Positions 25,719 to 36,300 of a stretch of DNA of 64,000 bases are shown here, in pieces. Positions within the stretch are counted from its first letter, which is position 1. Each line of letters opens with the position of its first letter. The notes beneath the pieces were generated by a model that saw only the letters and a list, made by a program, of their open reading frames with translations, had not been told where the DNA came from and ran no database searches. This stretch comes from an uncultured Clostridia bacterium (GTDB lineage Bacteria; Bacillota_I; Bacilli_A; RF39; UBA660). Location of the stretch: the NCBI GenBank assembly GCA_947165135.1, contig CAMUZE010000002.1, positions 1 through 64,000 on the forward strand. The letters run 5' to 3'. Both the position numbers and the translations under genes were made by a program.

Positions 25719-27257
25719 TTAAGACATCTTCTTAAGTCTTAACACATATTCTATACATTCTTTCATTTTATTTTCACCAAATGTTTTATTCAAGAATTCA
25801 ACAAATCCATCGATTTCATCACGAATCAATGAGATATTTAATTGTTCAAATTTACGAAGTATTTTTCTTGCTATGAAATAGTCTACTCCGTCTACTTCAT
25901 CCCCACCACAGGCAATATAAACTGGAACAAATTTTTTCATATGGGCAACAATTCTGTTACCGAAAGCAATTCTAAAATGTTTGATAACATAATCATCCAT
26001 TTCTTCGATTTTATTTAAAACTGTTTCACTCATTTCATTGCTAGCAATTGCATCTTTAAACAATTGATTTACATATGAGTAATTAATATCTTGAGCAGGT
26101 ACATCCTCAGGTTCAAAAACTTGACCTTTATCATTAATATCTATAGGCATAGCACGGTCGTACACTTTATCAGTAACCATAAATGTAGAGTCATCGTTAT
26201 TGATTGTACCAATATACCAACAGTTAGGTGGTATTTTAAGTTTACCATTCATTAAATGTATTGGATCGCTTGGCCAACCAGAAGATACAACTTCAACAAT
26301 CCATTCATCTTGATTAGGCATTTCTAGAATAGATAGCATCTCAGCGAAATAATATTCGACACGAGATATATTCATTTCATCTAGGATTACTGTATGAATA
26401 TCATCAGTATAGCCTGCTTCATATAATTCTTTTAATATATCTGTTTCATTAAATTTCTTAGTAAATTCGTTGAAATATCCGAATAGTTCTGATCTATCAC
26501 GCCAAGATGGTTGTACGGAAGCAACACATGAGTCATGTTTTAAAAATTTTCCCCAAGCATAAGCAAGTGATGTTTTACCGGTACCAGATATACCTTGTAA
26601 AATTACAAGCTTTGTACTTGCTAAAGCTGATATAAATAATCTTATCATTTCTGTTTTATAGTACAATTTTAACTTGCCAGCTGCGAAGTTTCTAAACAAT
26701 TCAACCAATTCTTGTAAATTAAAGTTATTACCATAATTAGGAATCTTATAATCAGCATATTTTAAGTCAACATCATGCAATTTAGCAAATCTGATAGATG
26801 TATTTGTATCCAATTCTTCCTCTGGCTTGTTCTCCTCACCCTCGATTTTTTCTAAGGTAGGACTTTCATTAGGTTTTAGACCAATTTGAGAAACTTTCAT
26901 AGCTAAAATATCTTCTTTTTCTTTAAGAAGTGTCGCTACTCTACCATTCAAATCAGATATTTCATCTAACATTGACTCTTGTTCAACAATTGTTTTTCTA
27001 AATCTTATATACTTTCTTATAATAAATACTACTAGTAGCACTACTAAACCAACAAATATTAATAATATTAATACTGATATACCAAATAATACCCACTCAC
27101 CAATATTAAAATCATTTTTATAATTTGATGCTATCTTAATATATGCCCCTATATCAAAAATCTTCTTTATTCCGTTTATTATCCCTTTAAATATTGATAT
27201 AAATCCCGAAAAGAATTGTGATAGTATTTCATAAAAATATTTTATAAAAGTTTTCAT
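25719..27257 (-). CDS. Membrane-anchored McrB-family AAA+ ATPase
   Basis: 512 residues. An amphipathic N-terminus, a strong transmembrane helix (about 55-80), a coiled coil (85-122), an acidic linker, then a McrB/MoxR-type AAA+ module: Walker A GISGTGKTS (222-230), Walker B ILDEMN (291-296), and the sensor-1 region GTINNDDSTFMVTDKVYDRAM (350-370 in part) with the arginine of DRA. Classical McrB proteins are soluble with N-terminal DNA-binding domains; here the membrane anchor replaces it, placing the ATPase at the inner face of the membrane. Followed by its DUF2357-like partner. The neighbours are SipW and TasA-like genes. Confidence 0.85.
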   Translation of the reverse strand: MKTFIKYFYEILSQFFSGFISIFKGIINGIKKIFDIGAYIKIASNYKNDFNIGEWVLFGISVLILLIFVGLVVLLVVFIIRKYIRFRKTIVEQESMLDEISDLNGRVATLLKEKEDILAMKVSQIGLKPNESPTLEKIEGEENKPEEELDTNTSIRFAKLHDVDLKYADYKIPNYGNNFNLQELVELFRNFAAGKLKLYYKTEMIRLFISALASTKLVILQGISGTGKTSLAYAWGKFLKHDSCVASVQPSWRDRSELFGYFNEFTKKFNETDILKELYEAGYTDDIHTVILDEMNISRVEYYFAEMLSILEMPNQDEWIVEVVSSGWPSDPIHLMNGKLKIPPNCWYIGTINNDDSTFMVTDKVYDRAMPIDINDKGQVFEPEDVPAQDINYSYVNQLFKDAIASNEMSETVLNKIEEMDDYVIKHFRIAFGNRIVAHMKKFVPVYIACGGDEVDGVDYFIARKILRKFEQLNISLIRDEIDGFVEFLNKTFGENKMKECIEYVLRLKKMS

Positions 27258-27265
27258 CTTTCACC

Positions 27266-28243
27266 TCACAATACAACTATTTCTGTTCCTATATCCTCTC
27301 TACTATTTATAATAATATCATAATATTTAGCATTTTTGTTAACAAAAATATAACTAAATAATAATAAACAATCAAAATCCATATCGTAACTCTCATCTAG
27401 TTCAACACAAATGCTAAATCCTTCATTAATTAATTTATTAACAGTCTTCTTGTTTTCTTTATATTCTTTATATTTCAGTTTCAAATTAACCTTGGATTTT
27501 AAAAACTCATTGTCAAGTACTCTTAAATATTTAAGTATTTTCTTTTGCTTTCCGAACAATGATGTTGGAAAATCTACAACATATTCATTTTTAAAATTTA
27601 ATTTAGTTATATCATCTATTACCCTATAAGATATCAAAAGTAATGATAAATATAATTTATTCTCATTCACCATTTCAGAATTATAAGCCTTTTCTATGGC
27701 ATATTCACTATATAATTTAGATAAATTACAATTTTGATCTAGTGTTACCACGCTTATATATCCTTGATATTTTTTTTCATTTAAACTAAATTCATTTGAA
27801 GTAAATACCTTAGATAATTCTTGTTTCTTGCTTAAAAAATTTCTCAATAAAGCTGTTAATTCTTCTTTAGCTGTTATGTTATATACTAACGTAATTGTAT
27901 TATCACTAAATAATGTTTTGATTAAAGAATTTAGTTCATTTGGTGTTTCACATTTTTCTATGAACAAAACATAACTAAATAATGCAAAAATATTTTTAAT
28001 TTTTTCTGACTTATCCTCATTTTCTTTAATCATCTCTTTAGCAATGCTATTTAATTCTTTGTTTAATCTTTCAGTAAATTTATTTTCTTTTATTACAAAT
28101 TCATTATAATACCTAATACTAATGTATTTATCTATAAAAGGCCTTACTAAACTTCTTTCATATTTATTGGCTAGTAAAATTCTAAAATAGCTAGAAAGAA
28201 AATTATCAATAAATTTCATATAATCATCAAAAATACAATTCAT
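27266..28243 (-). CDS. Unknown cytosolic protein of the surface operon
   Basis: 325 residues, no family recognised, no signal peptide or membrane segment. Largely helical in the first 230 residues (KEELTALLRNFLSKKQELSK), with a beta-rich C-terminus (ISRE-type segment YYDIIINSREDIG). It lies 8 bp upstream of the AAA+ gene and 8 bp after the 300-residue secreted protein, so it is certainly in the same transcript. By position it could be a regulator or substrate adaptor of the ATPase pair, but nothing in the sequence proves it. Confidence 0.7.
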   Translation of the reverse strand: MNCIFDDYMKFIDNFLSSYFRILLANKYERSLVRPFIDKYISIRYYNEFVIKENKFTERLNKELNSIAKEMIKENEDKSEKIKNIFALFSYVLFIEKCETPNELNSLIKTLFSDNTITLVYNITAKEELTALLRNFLSKKQELSKVFTSNEFSLNEKKYQGYISVVTLDQNCNLSKLYSEYAIEKAYNSEMVNENKLYLSLLLISYRVIDDITKLNFKNEYVVDFPTSLFGKQKKILKYLRVLDNEFLKSKVNLKLKYKEYKENKKTVNKLINEGFSICVELDESYDMDFDCLLLFSYIFVNKNAKYYDIIINSREDIGTEIVVL

Positions 28244-28251
28244 TTTTCCTC

Positions 28252-29154
28252 CTAACTAGCAGTAAATGATATTACAGGTGTGTTATTAACAATCGGGTAT
28301 GTATAATCTATACTACTATTTCTTTTATAAAATCTTACTTCTTGGCTCATCATCATATCCATTGGGAATGTTATACTGCTTATATAGTTTACTCCCTGAT
28401 ATGCAGTCGTCTGTGTTGTGGACGAAGCAACTATATCACTTGTTGTATCAATGATAATCACACTAGGATCAAATGATAATGTTATTACAACTGACGCACA
28501 TTTAGCTTTATCAGCGCTTGACAACGCTAAATATTCATCTATCGTTAATAAATGTCCAGCAGTATAATCTCCAAATGGAGTTATTACTTTATATGTGTCT
28601 AATGCATTTGTAACAGTAAAAATTAAATATGGAGAACCAACACTATCAGTTATTTGATAATCAACTCCTCTTCGACCTACTGTAACAACAAAAGTTGCAC
28701 TTAATGTTTTCTCATAAGGGCTACTAGATGAGGCAGTTACAGTTGCCGTGATAGACTCATTATCAGCAAAAGCACGAACAGGAATGATTGTTAAAGTAAA
28801 ATTATCTGTTTTTTCTGCTACTTGAATAACACCACTATTAGAATTTAAGTTGCAAAGAATTAAAGTGTTATCACAAGTGGTAGTGAGTGTATATGAAATA
28901 TCAGCATCACTTGTTAATATATTATTCTTATGGTTATTAAGTTCAAACTGTATTTCAATGTTACTCGCACCACCCCAGTTATTAATTCCATAGGTAATAC
29001 CGCCAGGGACTAATTTATCGCTATTAAAAAAGAAATTATTTGCTTCCATTAAATAATTTTTTATATTTTCAGTTACATATCTACTAAATGTAATTCCTAA
29101 TGGAAGTAATAGTATAATCATTATTAATATTATCAATATTTTACGTCTCTTCAT
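28252..29154 (-). CDS. Secreted or anchored beta-rich protein
   Basis: 300 residues. N-terminal signal/anchor (about 5-23) followed by GITFSRYVTENI, comparable to the post-membrane segment of the other SipW-type substrates. The mature region is Ser/Thr/Asn-rich and beta-rich with Ig-like character (ISYTLTTTCDN, SATFVVTVGRRG). It has a pair of Cys (about residues 94 and 101). No C-terminal sorting motif. In the operon between a TasA-like gene and the 325-residue unknown. Confidence 0.65.
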   Translation of the reverse strand: MKRRKILIILIMIILLLPLGITFSRYVTENIKNYLMEANNFFFNSDKLVPGGITYGINNWGGASNIEIQFELNNHKNNILTSDADISYTLTTTCDNTLILCNLNSNSGVIQVAEKTDNFTLTIIPVRAFADNESITATVTASSSSPYEKTLSATFVVTVGRRGVDYQITDSVGSPYLIFTVTNALDTYKVITPFGDYTAGHLLTIDEYLALSSADKAKCASVVITLSFDPSVIIIDTTSDIVASSTTQTTAYQGVNYISSITFPMDMMMSQEVRFYKRNSSIDYTYPIVNNTPVISFTAS

Positions 29155-29195
29155 CGCTATTCTCCATATTAAAAATTATACCATATAAAAAGAGG

Positions 29196-29795
29196 TTATG
29201 CAACTTGGGATGCGTTTATAATAATGGAAAACATCTCAATAACCCCTTGGTAAGAATCTGGCTTATTTTTGTTTTCTAAAGGGAAAACAACTTTCAATGT
29301 ATATTCATCTGTTTCATCTCTCAAATGACTAAAAGTTCTAACGTCATCGCAATTATAAACTTTGTAATATACATCATTATCGTCTTGCCTCAAAAGTGTA
29401 TTTGAAATTATATTTGTGTGTGCACCTTCAAAGGACTGATTTCTTATTATTTCATACTGTAATGGGAGATTAGTAGTCGTTTCAAACTTAATAGTATATT
29501 CTAAATCAACATCTGCCCTTTTATTATTTTTCTTATTAGTAACATAAAATCTATAATACTTAGGTGCACTACTAGGTTCCAATCCATCAATATATATTTG
29601 ATTTTCATATAATCCTTGATCTATTACGAAGAATGCAACATTTGCATTGGCACTTACATCAACATCCGATTCATATCTTGTATATGTTCTTCCAGCAATA
29701 TTAACTATTAAAACTAGCGATACAAAAACAAATATTAGTTTAGTTACTAATAGGAACTTCTTTTTATCAAAAGTTTTAAAGAAATTACTAAGCAT
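29196..29795 (-). CDS. TasA-like secreted protein
   Basis: About 199 residues. Basic start, membrane segment (about 17-36), then GRTYTRYESDVDVSANANVAFF, very like the TasA/camelysin junction (Y-x-R-Y, then A-x-A and a hydrophobic strand). The rest is beta-rich with many Asn/Asp, ending MFSIIINASQVA. GGAG lies 7 nt before the ATG at 29795, so this start is preferred over 29807. It overlaps the end of the SipW gene upstream by 8 bp. Confidence 0.7.
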   Translation of the reverse strand: MLSNFFKTFDKKKFLLVTKLIFVFVSLVLIVNIAGRTYTRYESDVDVSANANVAFFVIDQGLYENQIYIDGLEPSSAPKYYRFYVTNKKNNKRADVDLEYTIKFETTTNLPLQYEIIRNQSFEGAHTNIISNTLLRQDDNDVYYKVYNCDDVRTFSHLRDETDEYTLKVVFPLENKNKPDSYQGVIEMFSIIINASQVA

Positions 29796-30486
29796 TCTTA
29801 TCTCCATTCATATTATTATCTATTCTTTTCATTAATTCATCTAAATCTAGTCTAACTGTATAATTTAAAAATTCTTGTTCTTTCTTATCAAAAGTCACCT
29901 TTTCCCCATTTATTACTTTATCTGTTTTCTTATATAATGCATTTATTTCATCACTAGTCATTTTAGGACTATTTTTTTCTTTATTAATCTCTTCTAAAGG
30001 AATATTCTGAATTTTATTAATTATTTTAATATTTTTCTTTTCTTTATATCCTTTATAAGAGAATGCAAAATCAAATAATATTAACGTAGTGAAAATCATT
30101 ATTAATATTGTTGGAGTTGTTAATACTTTATGCCAAACACCTGCTTTTGAAGAAATTTTAACAACTTTACCAATTATCTTATCTTTAGTAATTGCAACAT
30201 CTTTAGCATTATTAGCATCCCCTTTAGTAACATAATTATTAGTATTTACGGTTACAATTCTATGCGTGATATATGATTTTTCATTTTTAAATGTAACAAT
30301 ATCTCCAACGTTATAATTATTACTATCTTTTACAATTATTAAATCATTTTGACTAATAGTTGGTTCCATACTTCCGGTTGCCACGCTAAAAACAGAGTAT
30401 CCAAATAATTCGAAATAATCCTCTCCTTTTAGCATCATTCTAACTTTACCAATTATTATTAATACTAGTACTAAGAACACTAGCAA
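29788..30486 (-). CDS. sipW: SipW-type signal peptidase with long cytosolic tail
   Basis: 232 residues from the first in-frame start codon (TTG). Nucleophile Ser39 in VATGSMEP, base His75 in YITHRIV, and NYVTKGDANNAKD are all canonical. A second membrane helix (about 125-145) is followed by an 85-residue charged tail, longer than in usual SipW. The TTG lacks a ribosome-binding site and cuts into the first membrane helix; a well-placed ATG with AGGA upstream lies at 30544 but is one base out of frame across a GGGG run (see findings). Overlaps the TasA-like gene downstream. Confidence 0.85.
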   Translation of the reverse strand: MLVFLVLVLIIIGKVRMMLKGEDYFELFGYSVFSVATGSMEPTISQNDLIIVKDSNNYNVGDIVTFKNEKSYITHRIVTVNTNNYVTKGDANNAKDVAITKDKIIGKVVKISSKAGVWHKVLTTPTILIMIFTTLILFDFAFSYKGYKEKKNIKIINKIQNIPLEEINKEKNSPKMTSDEINALYKKTDKVINGEKVTFDKKEQEFLNYTVRLDLDELMKRIDNNMNGDKNA

Positions 30487-30546
30487 AGTTAAAATATCAA
30501 CAATAGTTTTAACAACTTTCTTTATTATTTTAACTACACCCCATTT

Positions 30547-31188
30547 TTAATTTCCTTCATTACCTTCATTTGGATCTTGGTATTCAACTAAAGTTTCCCC
30601 TAAATATTGAACAGCATGCACATTAATAGGAATAGCCAATTGGTTATTTTCAACCATTCCCAATTCAGTATCTGATTCATCATGATTTCCATCATCATCC
30701 CAATTTAATGTCACTCTTATGGTTATAACTTCATCATTTTGTATTGAAGCTAAACTAACTATTCCAGAATATGTGTTAACATCTGTCCTTATTGTGCTTC
30801 CTGAATTTAAAGCTTCAACGCTAACATTGATATTGTCTTCATAATCGATTTCATCTACTAAAAATTCAATATCATATTTTACTGCAACATCGCAGTCGGT
30901 AGCATCAAATATTAAATCAAAATACGCACTTGTTCCAGGCGCAATATATCCATCAGCAACTGTAGCAGAACTTTCATATACAAAGTTGCTTATAGTTATA
31001 TCTTCATCAAGTCCAGAAGTAATTAATTGATTACTTAATCTTATTATCCACTTTCCTATCTCATTATTTGCAATTCCATAAGCGTCTGTTTCAAATAAAG
31101 CATATGTATCTTTAAATATTAAAGCGGTTATTGCAACAAGCACAATAACGCCAGTCCATAATAATATTTTTATTTTATTCTTCTTCAT
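30547..31188 (-). CDS. TasA-like secreted protein (paralogue of the one at 22763)
   Basis: 213 residues. Membrane segment (about 8-24), then KDTYALFETDAYGIANNEIGKW, the SipW-substrate junction. Shared segments with the protein at 22763: a hydrophobic strand ending in W, the GxIAPGT / GVIAPTA strand, and VTLNWDDDGN / VKWNDD. A Cys at about residue 98. It ends in an acidic Glu/Asn/Gly tail. The start overlaps the 3' end of the inactive SipW paralogue by 14 bp. Confidence 0.75.
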   Translation of the reverse strand: MKKNKIKILLWTGVIVLVAITALIFKDTYALFETDAYGIANNEIGKWIIRLSNQLITSGLDEDITISNFVYESSATVADGYIAPGTSAYFDLIFDATDCDVAVKYDIEFLVDEIDYEDNINVSVEALNSGSTIRTDVNTYSGIVSLASIQNDEVITIRVTLNWDDDGNHDESDTELGMVENNQLAIPINVHAVQYLGETLVEYQDPNEGNEGN

Positions 31189-31708
31189 CTTTACTTGATT
31201 TAATTTCTTCTATTATTGAATAAACCTCATAAACTACGGCAAAAATTGTTGGGAATATAATAAAGAACATAAATCCCCATTTTGATTCTAAAATTGACAA
31301 AAGTAATCCCCATTTATGATATACTTTTGCTTCTTTAGCAGGACCCATTAATTTGTTAAATGACACAGAATCATCTCCAAAATAATATGCATCCTCTGCA
31401 TGATCAACTCTATCTATTCTATTTATTTTTCCATAATTAATAAACACAGCATCTTCTGGATTATCAATAATGAAGAATGCAAAATCTCCTACATTATATT
31501 TTTCTTCTATTACTTTTTTTGTAATAACTATATCATGTTTTAAATAATCCGGTTCTAATCTTTCATTATCAACAACAAATATTGAATAATCACCAATTTC
31601 ACTTACACTATATTTATTATAGGAAAGTAACAATATTGTAGTTACTATTGCTATAATAACCCAAATACTAATCAACACCCATTTTATTACGTTACCTATT
31701 ATCTTCAT
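31175..31708 (-). CDS. Inactive SipW paralogue (catalytic Ser and His lost)
   Basis: 177 residues with the same outline as SipW: N-terminal helix (about 8-29), YSIFVVDNERLEPDYLKHDIVI, YNVGDFAFF, and a C-terminal helix (about 145-165). Aligned with the active paralogue (VATGSMEP), GSM is replaced by ERL, so the nucleophile Ser is Arg50. The ITHRI base segment is INYGKI, without His, and TKGDAN is FGDDSV. All three active-site features are gone although the fold is retained and the frame is intact. Likely a chaperone or regulatory partner of the active SipW. It overlaps the following TasA-like gene. Confidence 0.75.
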   Translation of the reverse strand: MKIIGNVIKWVLISIWVIIAIVTTILLLSYNKYSVSEIGDYSIFVVDNERLEPDYLKHDIVITKKVIEEKYNVGDFAFFIIDNPEDAVFINYGKINRIDRVDHAEDAYYFGDDSVSFNKLMGPAKEAKVYHKWGLLLSILESKWGFMFFIIFPTIFAVVYEVYSIIEEIKSSKDEEE

Positions 31709-31743
31709 TTTACATCTCCCTACTATATTTTAATTATAATATT

Positions 31744-33255
31744 TTACTCATTTTTAGTCAATTCTTTGCCAGAATCAATAATGAATTTTATATCTTTTAA
31801 ATTGATACCTAAATTAATTATGTCATAATAGATTAATAGCTTATCGATATTTTCAATAATTTTATCTATTTGATCACTACTAATTTTTTCATCATCTACT
31901 ATAATTCCATTTAATCTGTATTTTTGACTTATCATTTCTAATACATTTTTTTCTTCTAATAGAACTATATTATCAATTACATCAACACTTCTATCATAAA
32001 TATATTTCTGTAATTCTAATAAATTATCATCTATAGATTTAATATTAATTTCCACATCTTGTTTTTGTAATAAATTAATAAAATAATTAAAATTATATGT
32101 AGTTAATTTTAAAACATCATAATAATTAGTCTCGGTTGTAAAATAATTTCTTATTACCTCTTTAATAGCAAGTTCATCTAAATCATTATATAGATTTGAA
32201 AGATTAGTAATAATTTTTTCTCTATCTAATTTGGCATTAGCGAGTTTTTCTCTATTTAATTTAAATAGTCCTTTTTTATTTATTTTCTTATTTATTGAAA
32301 ATAAATTTTTTTCTTCTTTAGATATTTCCTTTAATTTATTATTAAATAAATCTTTATATTCTTCTTTATGACTATATAATTCTTTAAAATCAGTGATAAT
32401 AAATTGATATTTTGAGTATCCTTTATATTCAATTAATGACTTTTTATAATTAACTAAATTGCCATAATTTCTAACATTCTCAGCATTTGTTATTAAACTA
32501 CTTATTAATATATTCATTTTACTATCATCATCATACTCATCAATATCTAATTTATCGTTAATAAATAAGTTATAAATATATTTTTTATTAGTGTGTTTTA
32601 TATTATCAACGTCATCTAGTTTTGCTCTATATAATGCTATATAATTATGGAAATCAAATTTAGAATATTTGGCTTTATAATAAGAATCTATCTTAGATTT
32701 GTTTTTATAATATAAATACCATATATTTAATGATATTTGCTTAATAATATTTGGCTCTTTAAAATATATTTCATTAAATATATTTTGTATTTCTTCTTTA
32801 GAATTTAATAGTGTACTTATATATAAGTTAACACTTTCAGTATGATTAAAATCTTTTTCAGTAAGAATAATTCCGACTGTTTTAAAACTATCAAATATTT
32901 CAAGTAATACTTCATTTATTTTACTTAGTCCTTCTCCACTTGAATTATTTAACTTATATAATAAGTAATTTAAATTCATTTTCTCATTAGAAGAACATCT
33001 AATATCAGATAATTTTAAAGTGTCGTAATCAATGCTAACATCTTCTAATTTTAATAATGTATTCTCATATACACTTGATATGTTAGTTCTTCTTTTGTTG
33101 ATTTCATCTTCACATTCTTTAAGTTTTACAATATATTCTTCTAAACATTTGGAAACATACTCTGTATATTTTTCTAGATTTTTCTTATTGTTTGTAGGAA
33201 GGATATCTATGTTAGAATTAATCTTTTCAATTTCTTCATTAATTTTATCAATCAT
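31744..33255 (-). CDS. Unknown helical, coiled-coil protein of the surface operon
   Basis: 503 residues, Lys/Glu/Asn/Ile-rich, no signal peptide or membrane segment, no recognisable catalytic motif. Coiled-coil stretches are likely at about 1-60 and 280-345 (ELYSHKEEYKDLFNNKLKEIS). It may be a cytosolic scaffold. Translation is coupled to the 33-residue ORF upstream, whose stop overlaps this start by 8 bp. Confidence 0.75.
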   Translation of the reverse strand: MIDKINEEIEKINSNIDILPTNNKKNLEKYTEYVSKCLEEYIVKLKECEDEINKRRTNISSVYENTLLKLEDVSIDYDTLKLSDIRCSSNEKMNLNYLLYKLNNSSGEGLSKINEVLLEIFDSFKTVGIILTEKDFNHTESVNLYISTLLNSKEEIQNIFNEIYFKEPNIIKQISLNIWYLYYKNKSKIDSYYKAKYSKFDFHNYIALYRAKLDDVDNIKHTNKKYIYNLFINDKLDIDEYDDDSKMNILISSLITNAENVRNYGNLVNYKKSLIEYKGYSKYQFIITDFKELYSHKEEYKDLFNNKLKEISKEEKNLFSINKKINKKGLFKLNREKLANAKLDREKIITNLSNLYNDLDELAIKEVIRNYFTTETNYYDVLKLTTYNFNYFINLLQKQDVEINIKSIDDNLLELQKYIYDRSVDVIDNIVLLEEKNVLEMISQKYRLNGIIVDDEKISSDQIDKIIENIDKLLIYYDIINLGINLKDIKFIIDSGKELTKNE

Positions 33256-33349
33256 TTTTAGTATCCTCCAATTTTTGATTTAAACTTTTAACAAAACTTT
33301 TTAATATTTTGTAAAGTTCCAATAATTCTTTATTATTTAATTCGTTCAT
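33248..33349 (-). CDS. Small 33-residue ORF after the giant gene
   Basis: Starts MNELNNKELLELYKILKSF, ends KLEDTKND. A strong GGGAGG lies 5 nt upstream of the ATG, and the stop overlaps the start of the 503-residue gene (ATGATTGA). The sequence is an amphipathic helix. It could be a leader that couples translation of the 503-residue gene or a genuine small helical protein. It begins 11 bp after the giant gene's stop. Confidence 0.6.
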   Translation of the reverse strand: MNELNNKELLELYKILKSFVKSLNQKLEDTKND

Positions 33350-33359
33350 AAATTCCTCC

Positions 33360-36300
33360 CTATTTTATTATAATATACCTTTCTAATGTACCAATTATTG
33401 AAGTATCTCCATACAAGATAAATTCTATTTTATAAGTACCTGTTAATAAATCATCTTTGAGTGTAAATATTACTTGTGCATTATCAGTTGGATTATCTAA
33501 GAATATATATTCGTTAGTATTATATCCTTGGAACAATATATTATCTAAGTAATCAGCAGCATCCACTAATGTATAAGTTGTATCATATACTGTATTGTAG
33601 TTTCTTCTATACATTTTAAAATTAATCTTTGGGCTTGTCAAACCTGAATTATATCTTACGTTGTATACTATTGTATTATCACCATTAGCATTTGTTCCAG
33701 TTGCAGCATCTATCATCATTTCTTCAGCGCTAGTTTCAATATTTAAACCATATATTTCATTTACAATTTCAATATCAAGATCAACATAATCTGAAGAATT
33801 TAATCCATAGTAGATGCCATCTGGAGAACCGAACGTCTCGACTCGTAGTTTGTAATCTCCACTTGCAAGACTCGATGTTCCAGTATTAACAATTATCCAT
33901 TTTTCAGCACTATCAACCTTGTCTGCAATTTTAACTCTTGTAGTTCCATCAATATTTGGATAATATCTATCTTCACCAATTGTATAATATAGTCCAAGAA
34001 GAGTAATACCAGGAACAACATTACCATCTTCATTAATTAATGATATCTTAATACCCAATTTAGAATCAAAGTAATGTGTATCATATATAGTTGCAGAACC
34101 AATAGTAGATTGTGTGTATTCAATATCTAAGTCAGCTGTGAATGTTTCACCTGCATATATTTTTTCTTTATCAAGTTCACCATCTATATCTATTACAGCA
34201 TCCTTATTTGCATAAATATTATACACCAAATCTAAATGTTGTGGTGCTAAAACACTATAAATTGTATCGTTTGTTGCATTTCTTATTTCTAGTAATAATT
34301 CATTATTAAGAGCATCGGATGTAATATTAGTATCGCCAAAATCAATTATAAATATAAAATCTTCATTACAATAATTATTTGCTGTACAATACTCACTATT
34401 TTTAGTAGCATCATTATAATAAACACCACTATTTATAGCTCCCATAACCTCCAAAATTGAGAAATTATATGTTGCTTCATTATATAAACTTAATTGTGAT
34501 GTTGCAGACGTAACATCATTTTGAGTTATAACATGATAATAATATTCTGGTGTATTTTTACTTAAGTCTATCATAGTAATTTTAGTATTCAATGGTAATA
34601 CATAATTTGATACCAACGTTCTATAATATCCAGTTCTATATATTGTAGATCCAGAGTTAAATAATGAATAATATGTACTTATCGCAGATGATGAAGTTAT
34701 ATTAGCAGTAGTTGATGTAAATAAATCATATTTTCTACCTGGTGTTAAAGCACCTTCATAGTTTACAGTATCAAATAATGTACGGGTTAAATTAGCAGTA
34801 ATTATTAATCTTTTTGTTTCTTTAGTTAGTGCATCAATTTGTCTTACAGACATTAATTGAATTCTAACTCTACCCATATCTCCAGAAGTACCAATATTCT
34901 TTGAGTGATGTAAATAGAATAACACAGTTGGTGTAGATGTACTATTACCACCAACATATTCTCTGGTTCCAATTATATTATTATTTGCTCTTGATAAGAA
35001 CGAAGTATAACCATTAGTTAACCAACCAGAGTTACTTGTTTCCATTGAAAGACCCATGATTGTGTCTGCATCATTAGTAGTATTAGCTATCTTACTAATG
35101 TTTGTTTTTTCAACTAATTGAATGCCACTGGCTAATTCACTATAATCAAATCCAAGAATTTGGAAACTTGTATTTGGATCTGTAAAGTCTCTTAATGATA
35201 ACTCAGTAGTACCAAGAGTTGAATATTTAGATGCAGATAAGTCAACTTCATATTCAATAACGCCTTCACCAATAGTCCACATGTACATTTGTCCAACAGG
35301 TGGTATTGGTTCTATATAATTAATTTTATTTTTACTTGTTTCCTCATCAATATAGTTAGTATAAAAACCATCAACTTCTATATCATGATTTGTTTTATGA
35401 AGTCCTAAGACATAAGAACTTACATTATCAAATACGCCTCCCCAATCAAGAACTTCATCATAATTAAACTTATTATAAATACCTGTGTTAATTGTTCCAT
35501 TTCCATTATATTTATACATTCCAAAGAATGACATACCGCTTACTTCGCCATAGTCTGTTGCACTTTGGTTTTTAGCAATATTTAATTTCTTATCTGCAAA
35601 CATGTATACTCTATTGTCAACATTTTTAGTAACAGTTCCATGTTCAGTGTCTATTTGTACAGCAGCAAGGGAACCATTGCTAGTTAAACTCTTAAATTCT
35701 TTTAACAAGTTAGCACCAGTTTCCAAGAATAATGTTGAATTATTCTTAAGATCTAATTCATCTATTCTAGATAATGTAAATAGAACATCTGAATATTCAT
35801 TTTCTCTATCTGTTGCTCCTTCTAATACAATAGAAGAATTATCAATTACTAATAAATTTGTTCTTTGTATAGATACATTTCTCTTAGGATCATTAAATGT
35901 ACCATAATTTTTGATAGTAACAGTACTATCACCTGCTGCAGTTGAAGCATTACCACTTCCAAAGATTGAGCCTGATATAGTAAACTGATTTCTATTTGCT
36001 CCGTTAATATTAACATTAATACCTTGAGTAACACTAATGAATGTCCAGTCATATACATCAGAACCTGATGCATTGGCTTCGCCACCACCGAATACAGTTC
36101 CACTTATAACAATGTCACCACTACTAATTCCATTTACTAGTGTAACATCATTTCCTATGTTAACATCTGTTTCACCATATACTTTAGAAGTATTTGCGCC
36201 ACCATACACATTTCCATGTATTATAGCACCTGCAATTTTTACTGATGCAACGGAATTATCTGCTGATTGAGTACCAGTTTCGGCGGCATTTCCACCACCG

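Noticed and set aside
25719-27257. Type IV McrBC restriction system
   Set aside because: The ATPase is membrane-anchored without a DNA-binding N-terminus and the partner lacks a nuclease; the genes around it are secretory, so restriction is not the best reading.
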